From JBCAXA01 sp038749025 (GTDB lineage Bacteria; Pseudomonadota; Gammaproteobacteria; Steroidobacterales; Woeseiaceae), in assembly GCA_038749025.1 (NCBI GenBank), contig JBCDIL010000009.1, positions 90,922-154,921 of the forward strand: a stretch of DNA of 64,000 nt, read 5' to 3'. Each line of letters starts with the position of its first letter. Within the stretch, counting starts at the first letter, position 1. The notes beneath the pieces were generated by a model. That model did not search any database. It had not been told where the DNA came from and saw only the letters and a program-made list of their open reading frames with translations. This document shows positions 1 through 8,357 of this stretch, piece after piece. The position numbers were made by a program, and so were the translations under genes.

Positions 1-61
1 ATTACGAGCGACGCTGTGATGGCTATGGCGAATTCGCTTGGGAACGACAAGGTGTGTGGTA

Positions 62-970
62 ATGCTGCGACAGCGCACATTGAAAACGGCGATCAGAGCC
101 ACCGGCGTCGGGCTGCATAACGGCGAAAAGGTCTTCATGACGCTCCGCCCGGCCCCGGTCGATACCGGCATCGTTTTCTGCCGCACTGACCTGACGGATA
201 AGCCCGCTGTTCGTGCGGCCGCACATAAGGTCGGCGAAACGATGCTCGGCACGACGCTTATCGAGAAAGAGGTACGAGTTGCGACGGTCGAGCACTTGGT
301 GTCGGCCTTTGCTGGCTTGGGTATCGACAATTGCTATGTCGACCTTAGTGCACCCGAGGTGCCGATTATGGACGGCAGCGCCGCACCGTTCGTCTTTCTG
401 TTGCAGTCCGCCGGTATCGACGAACAATCGGCGCCAAAGCGTTTGATTCGGATCAAGCGTCGTATTCGGGTCGAGGACGGCGATAAGTGGGCGGAATTGC
501 GCCCGCACAAAGGCTTTAAGGTCAACTTCGCCATCGATTTCAACCACCCGGTCTTCAAGAAGCACGCCCACGAGGCGACGATCGATTTTTCGACCGGTTC
601 GTACTTGCGCGAGGTTTCGCGCGCACGCACGTTTGGGTTCATGCGCGATATTGAAGCATTGCGATCGCGCAATCTAACGCTAGGCGGCAGCATGGACAAT
701 GCGATCGTGCTCGACGACTACCGTATTCTTAACGAGGATGGGCTGCGTTACGAGGATGAATTCGTGCGCCACAAGATTCTCGATGCGATTGGCGATTTAT
801 ACCTGATGGGCCACTCGTTATTGGGCGAGTACCGGGCCTTCAAATCGGGTCATGAATTGAACAATCTGCTGGCTCGGGCAGTACTGGACGACGTCAGCGC
901 TCATGAGATGGTGGTCTTCGGCGACCAGCGTAAGGCACCGATCTCGTACCATTCGCCGGTCTACGCGTAG
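62..970 (+). CDS. lpxC: UDP-3-O-acyl-N-acetylglucosamine deacetylase LpxC
   Basis: Cytoplasmic zinc amidase that catalyses the committed step of lipid A synthesis, removing acetate from UDP-3-O-acyl-GlcNAc. The 302-residue product matches the usual length of about 305 and is collinear with E. coli LpxC. Visible landmarks are the N-terminal MLRQRTLKTAIRATGVGLH, the TVEHL zinc/catalytic segment near residue 78, PIMDGSAAPF, the SRARTFGFMRDIE stretch and HKILDAIGDLYLMGH, which carries further zinc ligands. The frame stays open upstream to an ATG at 38. The ATG at 62 is chosen because it matches the family N-terminus and has AAGG about 10 nt upstream. A convergent dciA gene follows 4 nt after the stop. 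Identity is essentially certain. Confidence 0.97.
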   Translation: MLRQRTLKTAIRATGVGLHNGEKVFMTLRPAPVDTGIVFCRTDLTDKPAVRAAAHKVGETMLGTTLIEKEVRVATVEHLVSAFAGLGIDNCYVDLSAPEVPIMDGSAAPFVFLLQSAGIDEQSAPKRLIRIKRRIRVEDGDKWAELRPHKGFKVNFAIDFNHPVFKKHAHEATIDFSTGSYLREVSRARTFGFMRDIEALRSRNLTLGGSMDNAIVLDDYRILNEDGLRYEDEFVRHKILDAIGDLYLMGHSLLGEYRAFKSGHELNNLLARAVLDDVSAHEMVVFGDQRKAPISYHSPVYA

Positions 971-974
971 TCCG

Positions 975-1289
975 TTACTGCGGTGCGGCCTCGTCCGCCG
1001 ACGGGCGGACCCGGACTTTCAATCCGGTGACATCGAAGCCTGCGGCCACGTAGCGCCGACACAGTTCGCGCTCGCCATAGCGCAATCGACTGGCCCATGC
1101 GGCTGATGGCGTGGTCAGGGCGAGGGTGCCGTTACCATCGAGCGAGGCATGGGTGACGGCGGCTCGAAAATCGGCGGGCAATACGCCGCGGAGGGCTTTC
1201 TCACGCTCTAATCGACCGGCCGCCTCGTCGCTTAGGCGGCCGAGGGCCGTACTTTTGAGAATAAGCTCGTCGAGTCGCTTTTCTGCCAT
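975..1289 (-). CDS. dciA: DciA-like (DUF721) helicase-loader family protein
   Basis: Small 104-residue protein of the DUF721/DciA type. DciA is the replicative helicase operator in bacteria that lack DnaC, acting on DnaB at replication initiation. The assignment rests on overall character, with a basic helical N-terminus (MAEKRLDELILKSTALG) and a compact alpha/beta C-terminal half ending in LKVRVRP. It also rests on position: a DUF721 gene lies between lpxC and the M23 peptidase/secA genes in many gammaproteobacteria, including Pseudomonas. It converges on lpxC and diverges from the M23 gene. The last dozen residues look disordered. The family call is fairly good, and the function is inferred from known DciA proteins. 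Confidence 0.75.
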   Translation of the reverse strand: MAEKRLDELILKSTALGRLSDEAAGRLEREKALRGVLPADFRAAVTHASLDGNGTLALTTPSAAWASRLRYGERELCRRYVAAGFDVTGLKVRVRPSADEAAPQ

Positions 1290-1392
1290 CGAATCCCTTT
1301 AATCTGTGATCGATTACACACACAAAATCGGTACCGGCGCCTTTTTGTGCGCCAAGTCCTTGAAATAACGGCGGTCGCGCGGCATATTCTCC

Positions 1393-1483
1393 ATCGATCA
1401 GGGCAAACTCGGCGCGAGCCGAGGACGCAAAGCTACCGGTCTTTCACCTGACGCGAGTACCGAAAGACAGCGGAGCTGCCGAT
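1393..1483 (+). ncRNA. Cyclic di-GMP-I (GEMM-I) riboswitch candidate
   Basis: The untranslated region before the M23/secA genes contains the conserved GEMM-I core. CAGGGCAAA is at 1399-1407. A P2 hairpin follows: CTCGGC (1408-1413), GNRA tetraloop GCGA and GCCGAG (1418-1423). The hallmark GACGCAAAGC is at 1424-1433. A long P3 arm pairs GTCTTTC (1439-1445) with GAAAGAC (1462-1468), then AGCGGAGCTGCCGAT closes P1 (ATCG 1393-1396 with CGAT 1480-1483). The middle G of the GGG triplet is retained, as in c-di-GMP rather than cGAMP binders, judging from memory of the Vc2 structure. About 115 nt separate it from the M23 start. A GGGTC/GACCC hairpin (1495-1508) follows, but without a T-tract, so the expression platform is unclear. 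The rest of 1290-1599 shows nothing else. Confidence 0.85.
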
Positions 1484-1599
1484 TCAGCACGACCGGGTCG
1501 AACGACCCAGCGCTCCGGTAGCTACGTTACTGGTCTCCGTAGAGGCCTGGCAAGTTACTGATCTAACAATTAAGGCAATAAAGAGCAGAGTGTCGCCGC

Positions 1600-2535
1600 A
1601 TGCAGCTTCTCGTCGTTCGACGTGATAGGAACGGTATTCGCCAGCTAAACCTGGCGGGACCGCTGCCCGTGGCCGGTGCTCTGGTCGCTGCCGCGGCCCT
1701 GATCGGTAGCGGATTCCTAGGCGGGCAACAGCTCGCACAACGCCACGCTACCGGTGCCGACCTTGCTGAGGTCAACGAGCTGCGCGAGCAGCTGCTTGCC
1801 GATCAAGCCCGTATCGCCGAGCTGGAGCAGGCCACCGAAGACACGCTCGATGCCTTGGCGATCCGCCTAGGCCGCATGAATGCGCACGTCATACGCCTCG
1901 ACGCCTTGGGCCAACGGCTCACTGAAATGGCCGAGCTAGAGGATGGCGAATTCGATTTTGATATGGCGCCACCGATCGGTGGTCCGCTCGAGCCGGAATC
2001 TTTAGGCTCGGGCAGTGTCAGTGATATCAACCAGTCGCTGGACGCACTGTCAGTACAACTCGTCAACCGCGAGCAACAGCTCGGCGTGCTTGAAAGTATG
2101 CTGATGAACCGCAATCTCACCGAAAGGACTGTGCCAGAGGGTCGGCCGGTAACGTCTGGGTGGCTGTCCTCGTACTACGGTAAGCGCACCGATCCGTTCA
2201 CGGGCAAGCCCGCGTGGCATAAAGGTGTCGATTTCGCCGGCAAAGAAGGCGATGACATTGTGGCGGTCGCCGCTGGCGTCGTCACGTACTCAGGCGAACG
2301 CTTCGGTTATGGAAACATGGTCGAGATCGATCATGGTAAGGGCTACGTCACACGCTATGCGCACAACTCAGACAACGCTGTGGCAGTCGGCGACGAGGTG
2401 GCCCGGGGTCAAATTATCGCTGCCATGGGTTCCAGCGGCCGGGCGACGGGGCCAAACCTGCACTTCGAAGTGCTATACCGTGGTCGGCCCGTCGACCCGG
2501 TCAAGTTTATTCGCGGCAAAACCCGCAAAAAATAG
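1600..2535 (+). CDS. M23 family peptidoglycan peptidase, membrane anchored
   Basis: Envelope protein of 311 residues. It has a short basic N-terminus, one transmembrane segment near residues 20-45 (AGALVAAAALIGSGFLGG), a coiled-coil-rich periplasmic stretch (about 50-170, many E/Q/L/R) and a C-terminal M23/LytM domain (about 185-305). Zinc and catalytic landmarks are HKGVDFAG (HxxxD), RYAHN and NLHFEV. In most active members the last motif is HxH, but here the first His is Asn, which may impair or alter catalysis. Such proteins cut cell-wall cross-links or activate amidases. The gene lies downstream of the riboswitch candidate and 93 nt before secA, probably on one transcript. PA4404-type genes occupy this position in Pseudomonas. 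Confidence 0.88.
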   Translation: MQLLVVRRDRNGIRQLNLAGPLPVAGALVAAAALIGSGFLGGQQLAQRHATGADLAEVNELREQLLADQARIAELEQATEDTLDALAIRLGRMNAHVIRLDALGQRLTEMAELEDGEFDFDMAPPIGGPLEPESLGSGSVSDINQSLDALSVQLVNREQQLGVLESMLMNRNLTERTVPEGRPVTSGWLSSYYGKRTDPFTGKPAWHKGVDFAGKEGDDIVAVAAGVVTYSGERFGYGNMVEIDHGKGYVTRYAHNSDNAVAVGDEVARGQIIAAMGSSGRATGPNLHFEVLYRGRPVDPVKFIRGKTRKK

Positions 2536-2628
2536 CCGCTTCGCCGGTATCGCCGGCTTTCCTACTTTTCTACAATATCGGGTCTGCCGCGCCGACCTGA
2601 TCGGCCGTCTTTGAGTCAGGAGCCCGCT

Positions 2629-5406
2629 GTGGCTGTGTTCACCAAAATTTTCGGCAGCCGCAACGATCGGCTGGTAAAGCAATACCGCAAGACCGTTAAG
2701 CGCATTAATCAGCTTGAGGAGTCATTGCAAGCGCTGGACGACCGCGCGCTCGGCGCCAAAACGACCGAGTTCAAAGAGCGCCACGAGGGTGGTGAGTCAC
2801 TCGAGCAGCTGTTGCCAGAAGCGTTCGCGGCAGTGCGCGAAGCCGCGAAACGAACACTCGGCCTGCGTCATTACGACGTCCAGTTGATCGGCGGCATGGT
2901 GCTGAACGACGGCAATATCGCTGAGATGCGCACCGGCGAAGGCAAGACGTTGATGGCGACATTGGCGGCGTACCTGAATGCGTTGTCGGGGGACGCCGTT
3001 CACGTTGTCACCGTCAACGAATACCTGGCCGCTCGCGACGCCGAGTGGATGCGCCCCGTGTACGAGATTCTCAGTCTTTCCGTTGCCGTCGCCCGCAGCG
3101 GCCAGGGGCCGGAGGAAAAACGTCAGGCGTATGCCGCCGACATTGTTTACGCGACCAACAACGAACTCGGGTTCGATTATTTACGCGATAACCTGGCATT
3201 CAGGCTAGAGGACCGCGCCCAGCGCTCGCTCGGATTTGCCGTTGTCGACGAGGTCGATTCCATCTTGATCGACGAAGCGCGTACGCCGCTCATCATCTCT
3301 GGACCGTCGCAAGAGTCGACCGATCTCTACGTCGCGATCAACAAGCTGGTGCCGAAGCTCAAGCAACAGATGGCCGAAGAGGCCGACCCTGAAGCTGGGA
3401 TCGAGCCGGGCGATTTTTGGGGCGATGAGAAATCGAAGCAGGTCCATCTGACCGAAGACGGCCTCCAAAAGATTGAAGGCTTGATGCACGACGCCGAGTT
3501 GCTGGACGAAGACGCTAGTCTTTACGACGCCAGCAACATTCGCTTGATGCACCACCTGACCGCCGCACTGCGCGCGCACACGCTGTATCAGCGCAACGTC
3601 GCCTACATCGTGCAGAATAAACAAATCGTCATTGTTGACGAGTTCACCGGTCGCACGATGCCGGGCCGGCGTTGGTCCGACGGTCTGCACCAAGCGATCG
3701 AAGCCAAAGAAAACGTTCCGGTCAAGGAAGAGAATCAGACTGTCGCGTCGATTACTTTTCAGAATTTTTTCCGTATGTACGACAAGTTGTCGGGCATGAC
3801 GGGAACGGCTGACACCGAGGCCTTCGAGTTTCAACAGATCTACGGCCTCGAAGTGGTCGTCATTCCGACGCATAAACCGATGGTCCGTGAGGACAACCCG
3901 GACCTCGTATTTTTGAATCAACACGACAAGTTCGAAGCGATTATCGAAGACATCGAGTCGTGTCGAGAGCGTCAACAGCCCGTGCTGGTCGGTACGACAT
4001 CGATTGAAACGTCGGAGTTGCTGTCCGATGCGCTGAAGAAAAAGTCGATTCCGCACGAAGTGTTGAACGCGAAGCAACACGAGCGCGAGGCGGACATCGT
4101 TGCGGATGCTGGCAAGCCGGGTGCCGTGACCATCGCCACCAACATGGCCGGCCGCGGTACCGACATAGTCTTGGGCGGCAACCTCGACGCTGAACTCGCT
4201 CGCCTTGACGATGGTGAGGGCGGGTCTGCAGCGCGGGGAGTCTGGGAAACTCGTCACCAGCAGGTACTCGACGCCGGCGGGCTACACATTATCGGTACCG
4301 AGCGGCACGAGTCACGCCGAATCGACAACCAACTACGCGGTCGTTCCGGACGCCAGGGCGATCCGGGTTCCAGTCGCTTCTATTTGTCGATGGAAGATAC
4401 GTTAATGCGGATCTTCGGTGACCCGAACCGTACCAAAGGCTTGCTGCAACGCTTCGGGATGAAAGAGGGTGAAGCAATCGAGAGCCCCTTGTTATCGCGC
4501 CAGATCGAGAAAGCGCAACGCAAGGTTGAATCGCATAATTTCGATATTCGTAAAAGCCTGTTGGAGTATGACGACGTCGCCAACGATCAACGCCGTGTTG
4601 TCTACAGCCAGCGTGCGGAGTTAATGGAGGCGGACGATATCGAAGAGTCGGTCGCCGCGATTCGTGAAGAAGTCGTCGACAATGTCATCAGTCAGCACAT
4701 ACCGCCTGGTAGTCTCGACGAGCAATGGGACGCCGAAGGCCTTGAGCGTGCGCTCGCCAACGAGTTTGGCTTGGAATTGCGGATCGGTTTCTGGATCGAG
4801 AACGAGAAAAGTCTCAACGAGGCGGGGCTGCGTAAGCGAATTCTTGACGAAGCCGATCGCGCGTATGCGGCCAAGGTCGCCGAATACGGTCCGGAAACCG
4901 TTCGTCAGCTCGAAAAAGCGTTGATGCTGCAACAGCTCGATCAGCGCTGGAAGGAACACCTCGCGGCAATGGACTACTTGCGCCAGGGCATTGGTCTTCG
5001 TGCGTTCGCGCAAAAAAACCCGAAACAAGAATACAAGCGCGAAGCGTTCGAATTGTTTGGTGACCTGCTTGAGCAGGTCAAACACGAGACCATTTCGTTG
5101 CTGGCCCGTATGCGCGTTCGCAGCCAAGAAGAGGTCGCCGAACTTGAGGCGCAACGCCAACGCGCAGAGAAGCTGAAGTTCCAACACGCCAGTGCGGCAT
5201 CAGCCTTAGCAGGCGGGGGAGCCGCTGCCGCCAGTGCGGGCGGCGGAGCGGCGTTGCCTGCCGGTGATCCGCGTATGGCACCGCGACCGGCGCCACCGGC
5301 CGATGCGGCGCCGTTCAAGCGGGCCGAGCGAAAAGTTGGGCGGAATGAACCATGCCCCTGCGGGTCTGGTAAAAAATACAAGCAATGCCACGGTAAGCTC
5401 AATTGA
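2629..5406 (+). CDS. secA: Preprotein translocase ATPase SecA
   Basis: Motor ATPase that pushes unfolded preproteins through SecYEG. The 925-residue product follows E. coli SecA from FGSRNDR to the C-terminus. Walker A is MRTGEGKT near residue 100, the DEAD-type box is VVDEVDSILIDEARTPL, and the preprotein cross-linking region, NBD2 (TNMAGRGTDIVLGG, GRSGRQGDPGSSRF) and helical scaffold are all present. The tail carries the zinc/SecB-binding motif CPCGSGKKYKQCHG after an Ala/Gly-rich linker. The frame opens at a TTG (2611). The GTG at 2629 is preferred because AGGAG lies 7 nt upstream and it gives the family start. No secM-like leader is visible. mutT follows, as in enteric bacteria. Confidence 0.98.
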   Translation: MAVFTKIFGSRNDRLVKQYRKTVKRINQLEESLQALDDRALGAKTTEFKERHEGGESLEQLLPEAFAAVREAAKRTLGLRHYDVQLIGGMVLNDGNIAEMRTGEGKTLMATLAAYLNALSGDAVHVVTVNEYLAARDAEWMRPVYEILSLSVAVARSGQGPEEKRQAYAADIVYATNNELGFDYLRDNLAFRLEDRAQRSLGFAVVDEVDSILIDEARTPLIISGPSQESTDLYVAINKLVPKLKQQMAEEADPEAGIEPGDFWGDEKSKQVHLTEDGLQKIEGLMHDAELLDEDASLYDASNIRLMHHLTAALRAHTLYQRNVAYIVQNKQIVIVDEFTGRTMPGRRWSDGLHQAIEAKENVPVKEENQTVASITFQNFFRMYDKLSGMTGTADTEAFEFQQIYGLEVVVIPTHKPMVREDNPDLVFLNQHDKFEAIIEDIESCRERQQPVLVGTTSIETSELLSDALKKKSIPHEVLNAKQHEREADIVADAGKPGAVTIATNMAGRGTDIVLGGNLDAELARLDDGEGGSAARGVWETRHQQVLDAGGLHIIGTERHESRRIDNQLRGRSGRQGDPGSSRFYLSMEDTLMRIFGDPNRTKGLLQRFGMKEGEAIESPLLSRQIEKAQRKVESHNFDIRKSLLEYDDVANDQRRVVYSQRAELMEADDIEESVAAIREEVVDNVISQHIPPGSLDEQWDAEGLERALANEFGLELRIGFWIENEKSLNEAGLRKRILDEADRAYAAKVAEYGPETVRQLEKALMLQQLDQRWKEHLAAMDYLRQGIGLRAFAQKNPKQEYKREAFELFGDLLEQVKHETISLLARMRVRSQEEVAELEAQRQRAEKLKFQHASAASALAGGGAAAASAGGGAALPAGDPRMAPRPAPPADAAPFKRAERKVGRNEPCPCGSGKKYKQCHGKLN

Positions 5407-5426
5407 ATTCACCGCGCGGCGCTTAA

Positions 5427-5864
5427 GTGAGCGCGCGAGTTCATATCGACGTCGCCGCCGGCATCTTGGTCGACCGGGAGCAGCGAATTTTGATCGGCGA
5501 ACGCCCTGCGAGCGCCAAACATTCGCCGAACTTCTGGGAGTTTCCTGGCGGAAAACTCGAACCCGGCGAAGACGCCGTGACCGCATTGGTCCGCGAGCTT
5601 GAGGAAGAGCTTGGCGTTGCAGCCATCACCGCTGAGTGGTTGACGACCCGTCACCACAGCTATGCTGAGCGTGATGTGACGGTGCACTTTTTTAAAGTGT
5701 TGGCGTGGCAGGGTAGGCCGCAATCAATAGAGGGGCAGCGACTGGAGTGGGTGTCTTTAAAGACGTTACCGACTTATCGTCTGTTACCTGCCGATGTTCC
5801 ATTGGCGGAGCAACTCGGTGAGCTGTTAGCGCTACCCACGAAGCGACAGTTAACAGACGAATAG
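5427..5864 (+). CDS. mutT: 8-oxo-dGTP diphosphatase MutT (Nudix)
   Basis: A 145-residue Nudix hydrolase. The Nudix box is complete: GGKLEPGEDAVTALVRELEE followed by ELGV, matching GX5EX7REUXEEXGU. MutT cleans oxidised dGTP from the nucleotide pool and so prevents A-to-C transversions. The length is close to E. coli MutT (about 129) with a slightly longer C-terminus. GTG start at 5427, 20 nt after secA, so it is probably co-transcribed. The secA-mutT order is widespread in gammaproteobacteria. Its last 15 nt overlap the 3' end of the convergent zapD gene. A thiamine-phosphate-synthase fusion, common in Pseudomonas MutT, is absent here. Confidence 0.9.
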   Translation: MSARVHIDVAAGILVDREQRILIGERPASAKHSPNFWEFPGGKLEPGEDAVTALVRELEEELGVAAITAEWLTTRHHSYAERDVTVHFFKVLAWQGRPQSIEGQRLEWVSLKTLPTYRLLPADVPLAEQLGELLALPTKRQLTDE

Positions 5865-6671
5865 ACGAAAGCCGATGTCTTCAGCCGTCTGTGTTCGCCG
5901 GTCGGCACTCATGCCGGAATTCATAAAGCGAATGGTAAAGCGATGTTGCGAACCGCTGATTTCCGGATAAACGCGTTGACCATCGATTAACGATACGCGC
6001 AACAGCTGACACGATGTCTCGCGGCTGACGTTGTATTGGTACATCCCCTGTTTTGCCAGGCACTCTATCGGTGGCGTTGACTCACGGCTTAGCCAGAGCA
6101 TCTCAGTGACGGCATCGAGCAACGGCCGAAGGTCACCGAACCACGCTTCGAGATCGCGCTGCCGTTCTGGGTACGGTTGCCGCAACCAAAAACTGTACTC
6201 CGGCAGGTCAAATTCGCAGGTTCCGCCTGGTATTGCGCTGCGGTGTTTGATCGCCGACAGGAACTCTGATTCCTTGATGCGTTGCAAATAGTGCGAGCCT
6301 GTGTCGTGCAATGCCCGTTGTGAACCAGCCAGTTGCTCCAGAATACGCGTCAGCTGCACTTGGTCGACGCCCGCCTGCTCCCGGTATTGACCTAACTGCT
6401 GGCTATGGCGTTCCAGTTCTTTCAGGACGTCGGCGCGAACGTCGCCGCGGAGCAGTATCGCCTTAATATCGAGCAAGGTAGCGATGGCGGCCCGGGATGA
6501 AAAATCGGCCTCGTTTTTCATGTGAAAGCGGGCCTGCTCGTACAGGAACTCGAGGCGCAAAAATGTCCGCAACCGCTCGGTTAGCGGTTGTTCAAAATCG
6601 GCTCGGGGCGCGTTACTCGCCGTTGTTTCAGTGCCTGTGGCAGCCCGGATCATGCCGGTATTCTGCGCCAC
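5850..6671 (-). CDS. zapD: Cell division protein ZapD
   Basis: ZapD (old name DUF1342/YacF) cross-links FtsZ filaments at the division ring. The 273-residue product carries the family opening FEQPLTERLRTFLRLEFLYEQ near residue 27, a helical N-terminal domain, and a beta-rich C-terminal domain containing YSFWLRQPYPER, GMYQYNVSRE and QHRFTIRFM. E. coli ZapD has 247 residues. The extra 20 or so at the N-terminus look unstructured, so the ATG at 6653 may be the real start rather than the GTG at 6671. It converges on mutT with a 15-nt overlap. The mutT-zapD-coaE neighbourhood is typical, which supports the call. Confidence 0.93.
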   Translation of the reverse strand: MAQNTGMIRAATGTETTASNAPRADFEQPLTERLRTFLRLEFLYEQARFHMKNEADFSSRAAIATLLDIKAILLRGDVRADVLKELERHSQQLGQYREQAGVDQVQLTRILEQLAGSQRALHDTGSHYLQRIKESEFLSAIKHRSAIPGGTCEFDLPEYSFWLRQPYPERQRDLEAWFGDLRPLLDAVTEMLWLSRESTPPIECLAKQGMYQYNVSRETSCQLLRVSLIDGQRVYPEISGSQHRFTIRFMNSGMSADRRTQTAEDIGFRLFVC

Positions 6672-6720
6672 CTAAGTGGATGAGAGCAAACCTGTTGCCG
6701 ACAGGCGACGGTTCCGACTA

Positions 6721-7329
6721 TTACAGCGCAGCGAGTAGGCTGTAAAAGTGATGCAGTGCATCAATCTCGCGCTCGAGTTTTTCGGGAGACCGGTCGTTGA
6801 CGACCAGATCATCGGCGGCCCGGCGGCGCTCCTCACGGCTAATTTGCGCGGCCAACATGGCGTCCGCCAGCTTGGCATCGACGTTATCGCGGGCCATTAA
6901 CCGTTCGCGTTGTAGTGCAATAGGGCAATCGATCACCAGAATACGATCGACATCATCCCGCAACGGGGATTCGACCAGCAGCGGAACGACCAACACGCAG
7001 TACAACCCGGTCGTGGCCGCAATTTGCTCGACCGCGCGGGCCCGAATCCGGGGGTGTGTGATCGCCTCTAACGCTTGGCGTTCTCGCGGGTCGGCGAAAA
7101 CGCGCTCGCGTAACACACGCCGGTTGAGTCGACCGCCGTCGCCGATGACTGCCGGTCCAAATCGTTCCGCGATATCGGCTAGGGCAGGTTGCCCGGGCTC
7201 CACGATATCGCGAGCTAACAAGTCGGTGTCGACAACGCTCACACCGTGTCTCGCGAAGCGATTCGAGGCGAGTGTCTTACCACTGGCGACACCCCCAGTG
7301 AGTCCGACGACAAAGCGACGTATTGCCAT
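6721..7329 (-). CDS. coaE: Dephospho-CoA kinase CoaE
   Basis: Last enzyme of coenzyme A synthesis, phosphorylating the 3'-hydroxyl of dephospho-CoA. 202 residues, the normal length. The P-loop VGLTGGVASGKT is at residues 8-19, DTDLLAR follows near residue 35, and THPRIR and VPLLVES mark the CoA/lid region. It lies one base downstream of pilD on the same strand. This pilD-coaE pairing is conserved in Pseudomonas and other pilus-bearing gammaproteobacteria, and the gene is probably the last of the pilBCD-coaE transcript. Confidence 0.96.
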   Translation of the reverse strand: MAIRRFVVGLTGGVASGKTLASNRFARHGVSVVDTDLLARDIVEPGQPALADIAERFGPAVIGDGGRLNRRVLRERVFADPRERQALEAITHPRIRARAVEQIAATTGLYCVLVVPLLVESPLRDDVDRILVIDCPIALQRERLMARDNVDAKLADAMLAAQISREERRRAADDLVVNDRSPEKLEREIDALHHFYSLLAAL

Positions 7330-7330
7330 A

Positions 7331-8221
7331 CTAAGTTGGCATGAACGTGGTTGAGTACCAAGCGATTAGGTCATTGCCGGCCACCATCGCGAGCCAGCCG
7401 GCAGCCGCCAGGTATGGACCGAACGGAATGGGCAATTGTTTATCACGGCCCATGAAAATAATCATCGACAATCCAACGATTGAGCCAACGCCGGCGCTGA
7501 GCAAAATGATAATAGGCAGTTTACTGATCCCCAGCCACGCACCGAACAGGCCGAGTAACTTGAAGTCTCCATTACCCATGCCTTCTTTGCCGCGCAGCAG
7601 TAGGTACAGTTTCGAAACCGACCAAAGACTTAAGTAGCCGACCACCGCACCGATGATGGCCGCACTCGGTTCGATGAGTAAAACATCGGCATTCTCAAGG
7701 CCGTGTGTCAGTGACAACAACAAACCGAACCATAGAAACGGTAAGACAATCGAGTCAGGTAAAAACTGCGTATCGAAATCGATCATCGCTAACGCGATCA
7801 ATGCGTAGGTCAGCAAGACTGCCGCAAGCCCTTCAATACCGAAACCGAAGCGCCAAGCGGCAATGGATGCCAATGTGGCGGTAACTAGCTCCACAAGGGG
7901 GTAGCGAATACTAATTTTTGTCCCGCACGCGCTGCACTGTCCGCGTAGAAAGAGATAGCTGATGACCGGGATATTCTCCAACGCCGTAATCTGGTGACCG
8001 CATTGTTGGCAGCGCGATCGGGGCACCATCAAATTAAACGGTGGTTGTTGTGGCGGCTCACGGCCCTCAATTAACGCCGCTTCTACTTCCCATTCGCGTT
8101 GCATCATGACCGGCAAGCGATAGATGACGACGTTCAAGAAACTGCCTATTAGCAGCGAGAACACGAACACGATGGCGACGAACACGGTCGGGTTCGAAGC
8201 GAGTAATTGAACGATAGTCAT
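7331..8221 (-). CDS. pilD: Prepilin peptidase / N-methyltransferase PilD
   Basis: Inner-membrane aspartyl protease that cleaves type IV prepilins after the leader glycine and N-methylates the new N-terminus. The 296-residue product has a cytoplasmic methyltransferase/zinc region with CxxC pairs (CQQCGH near residue 72, CSACG near 97). It also has multiple membrane segments and the two catalytic Asp regions: MIDFDTQFLPD, and GMGNGDFKLL containing the GxGD-type Asp. It sits between pilC and coaE. Substrates encoded in this window are PilA, its tandem paralogue and the pilin at 53.9 kb. The pilin-like protein at 55.4 kb lacks the cleavage site. Confidence 0.96.
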   Translation of the reverse strand: MTIVQLLASNPTVFVAIVFVFSLLIGSFLNVVIYRLPVMMQREWEVEAALIEGREPPQQPPFNLMVPRSRCQQCGHQITALENIPVISYLFLRGQCSACGTKISIRYPLVELVTATLASIAAWRFGFGIEGLAAVLLTYALIALAMIDFDTQFLPDSIVLPFLWFGLLLSLTHGLENADVLLIEPSAAIIGAVVGYLSLWSVSKLYLLLRGKEGMGNGDFKLLGLFGAWLGISKLPIIILLSAGVGSIVGLSMIIFMGRDKQLPIPFGPYLAAAGWLAMVAGNDLIAWYSTTFMPT

Positions 8222-8357
8222 GACGTTATCGGTCGTTTGCGAGCGCTAACTCAACGATATTTACGGTGCCAATGGATTCGGCAGCAAGCAACGTTCGACG
8301 ACGTTTTTCAGTGAACGATAACGGTCAATTCGAACCGCGCCATACGGCGCGTTTTCG

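Noticed and set aside
2536..2628. secM-like arrest peptide before secA
   Set aside because: The gap is 93 nt and no signal-peptide-bearing frame or arrest motif is seen.
3205..4257. 350-residue minus-strand frame inside secA
   Set aside because: It lies wholly within an unmistakable secA gene and is a GC-rich shadow frame.
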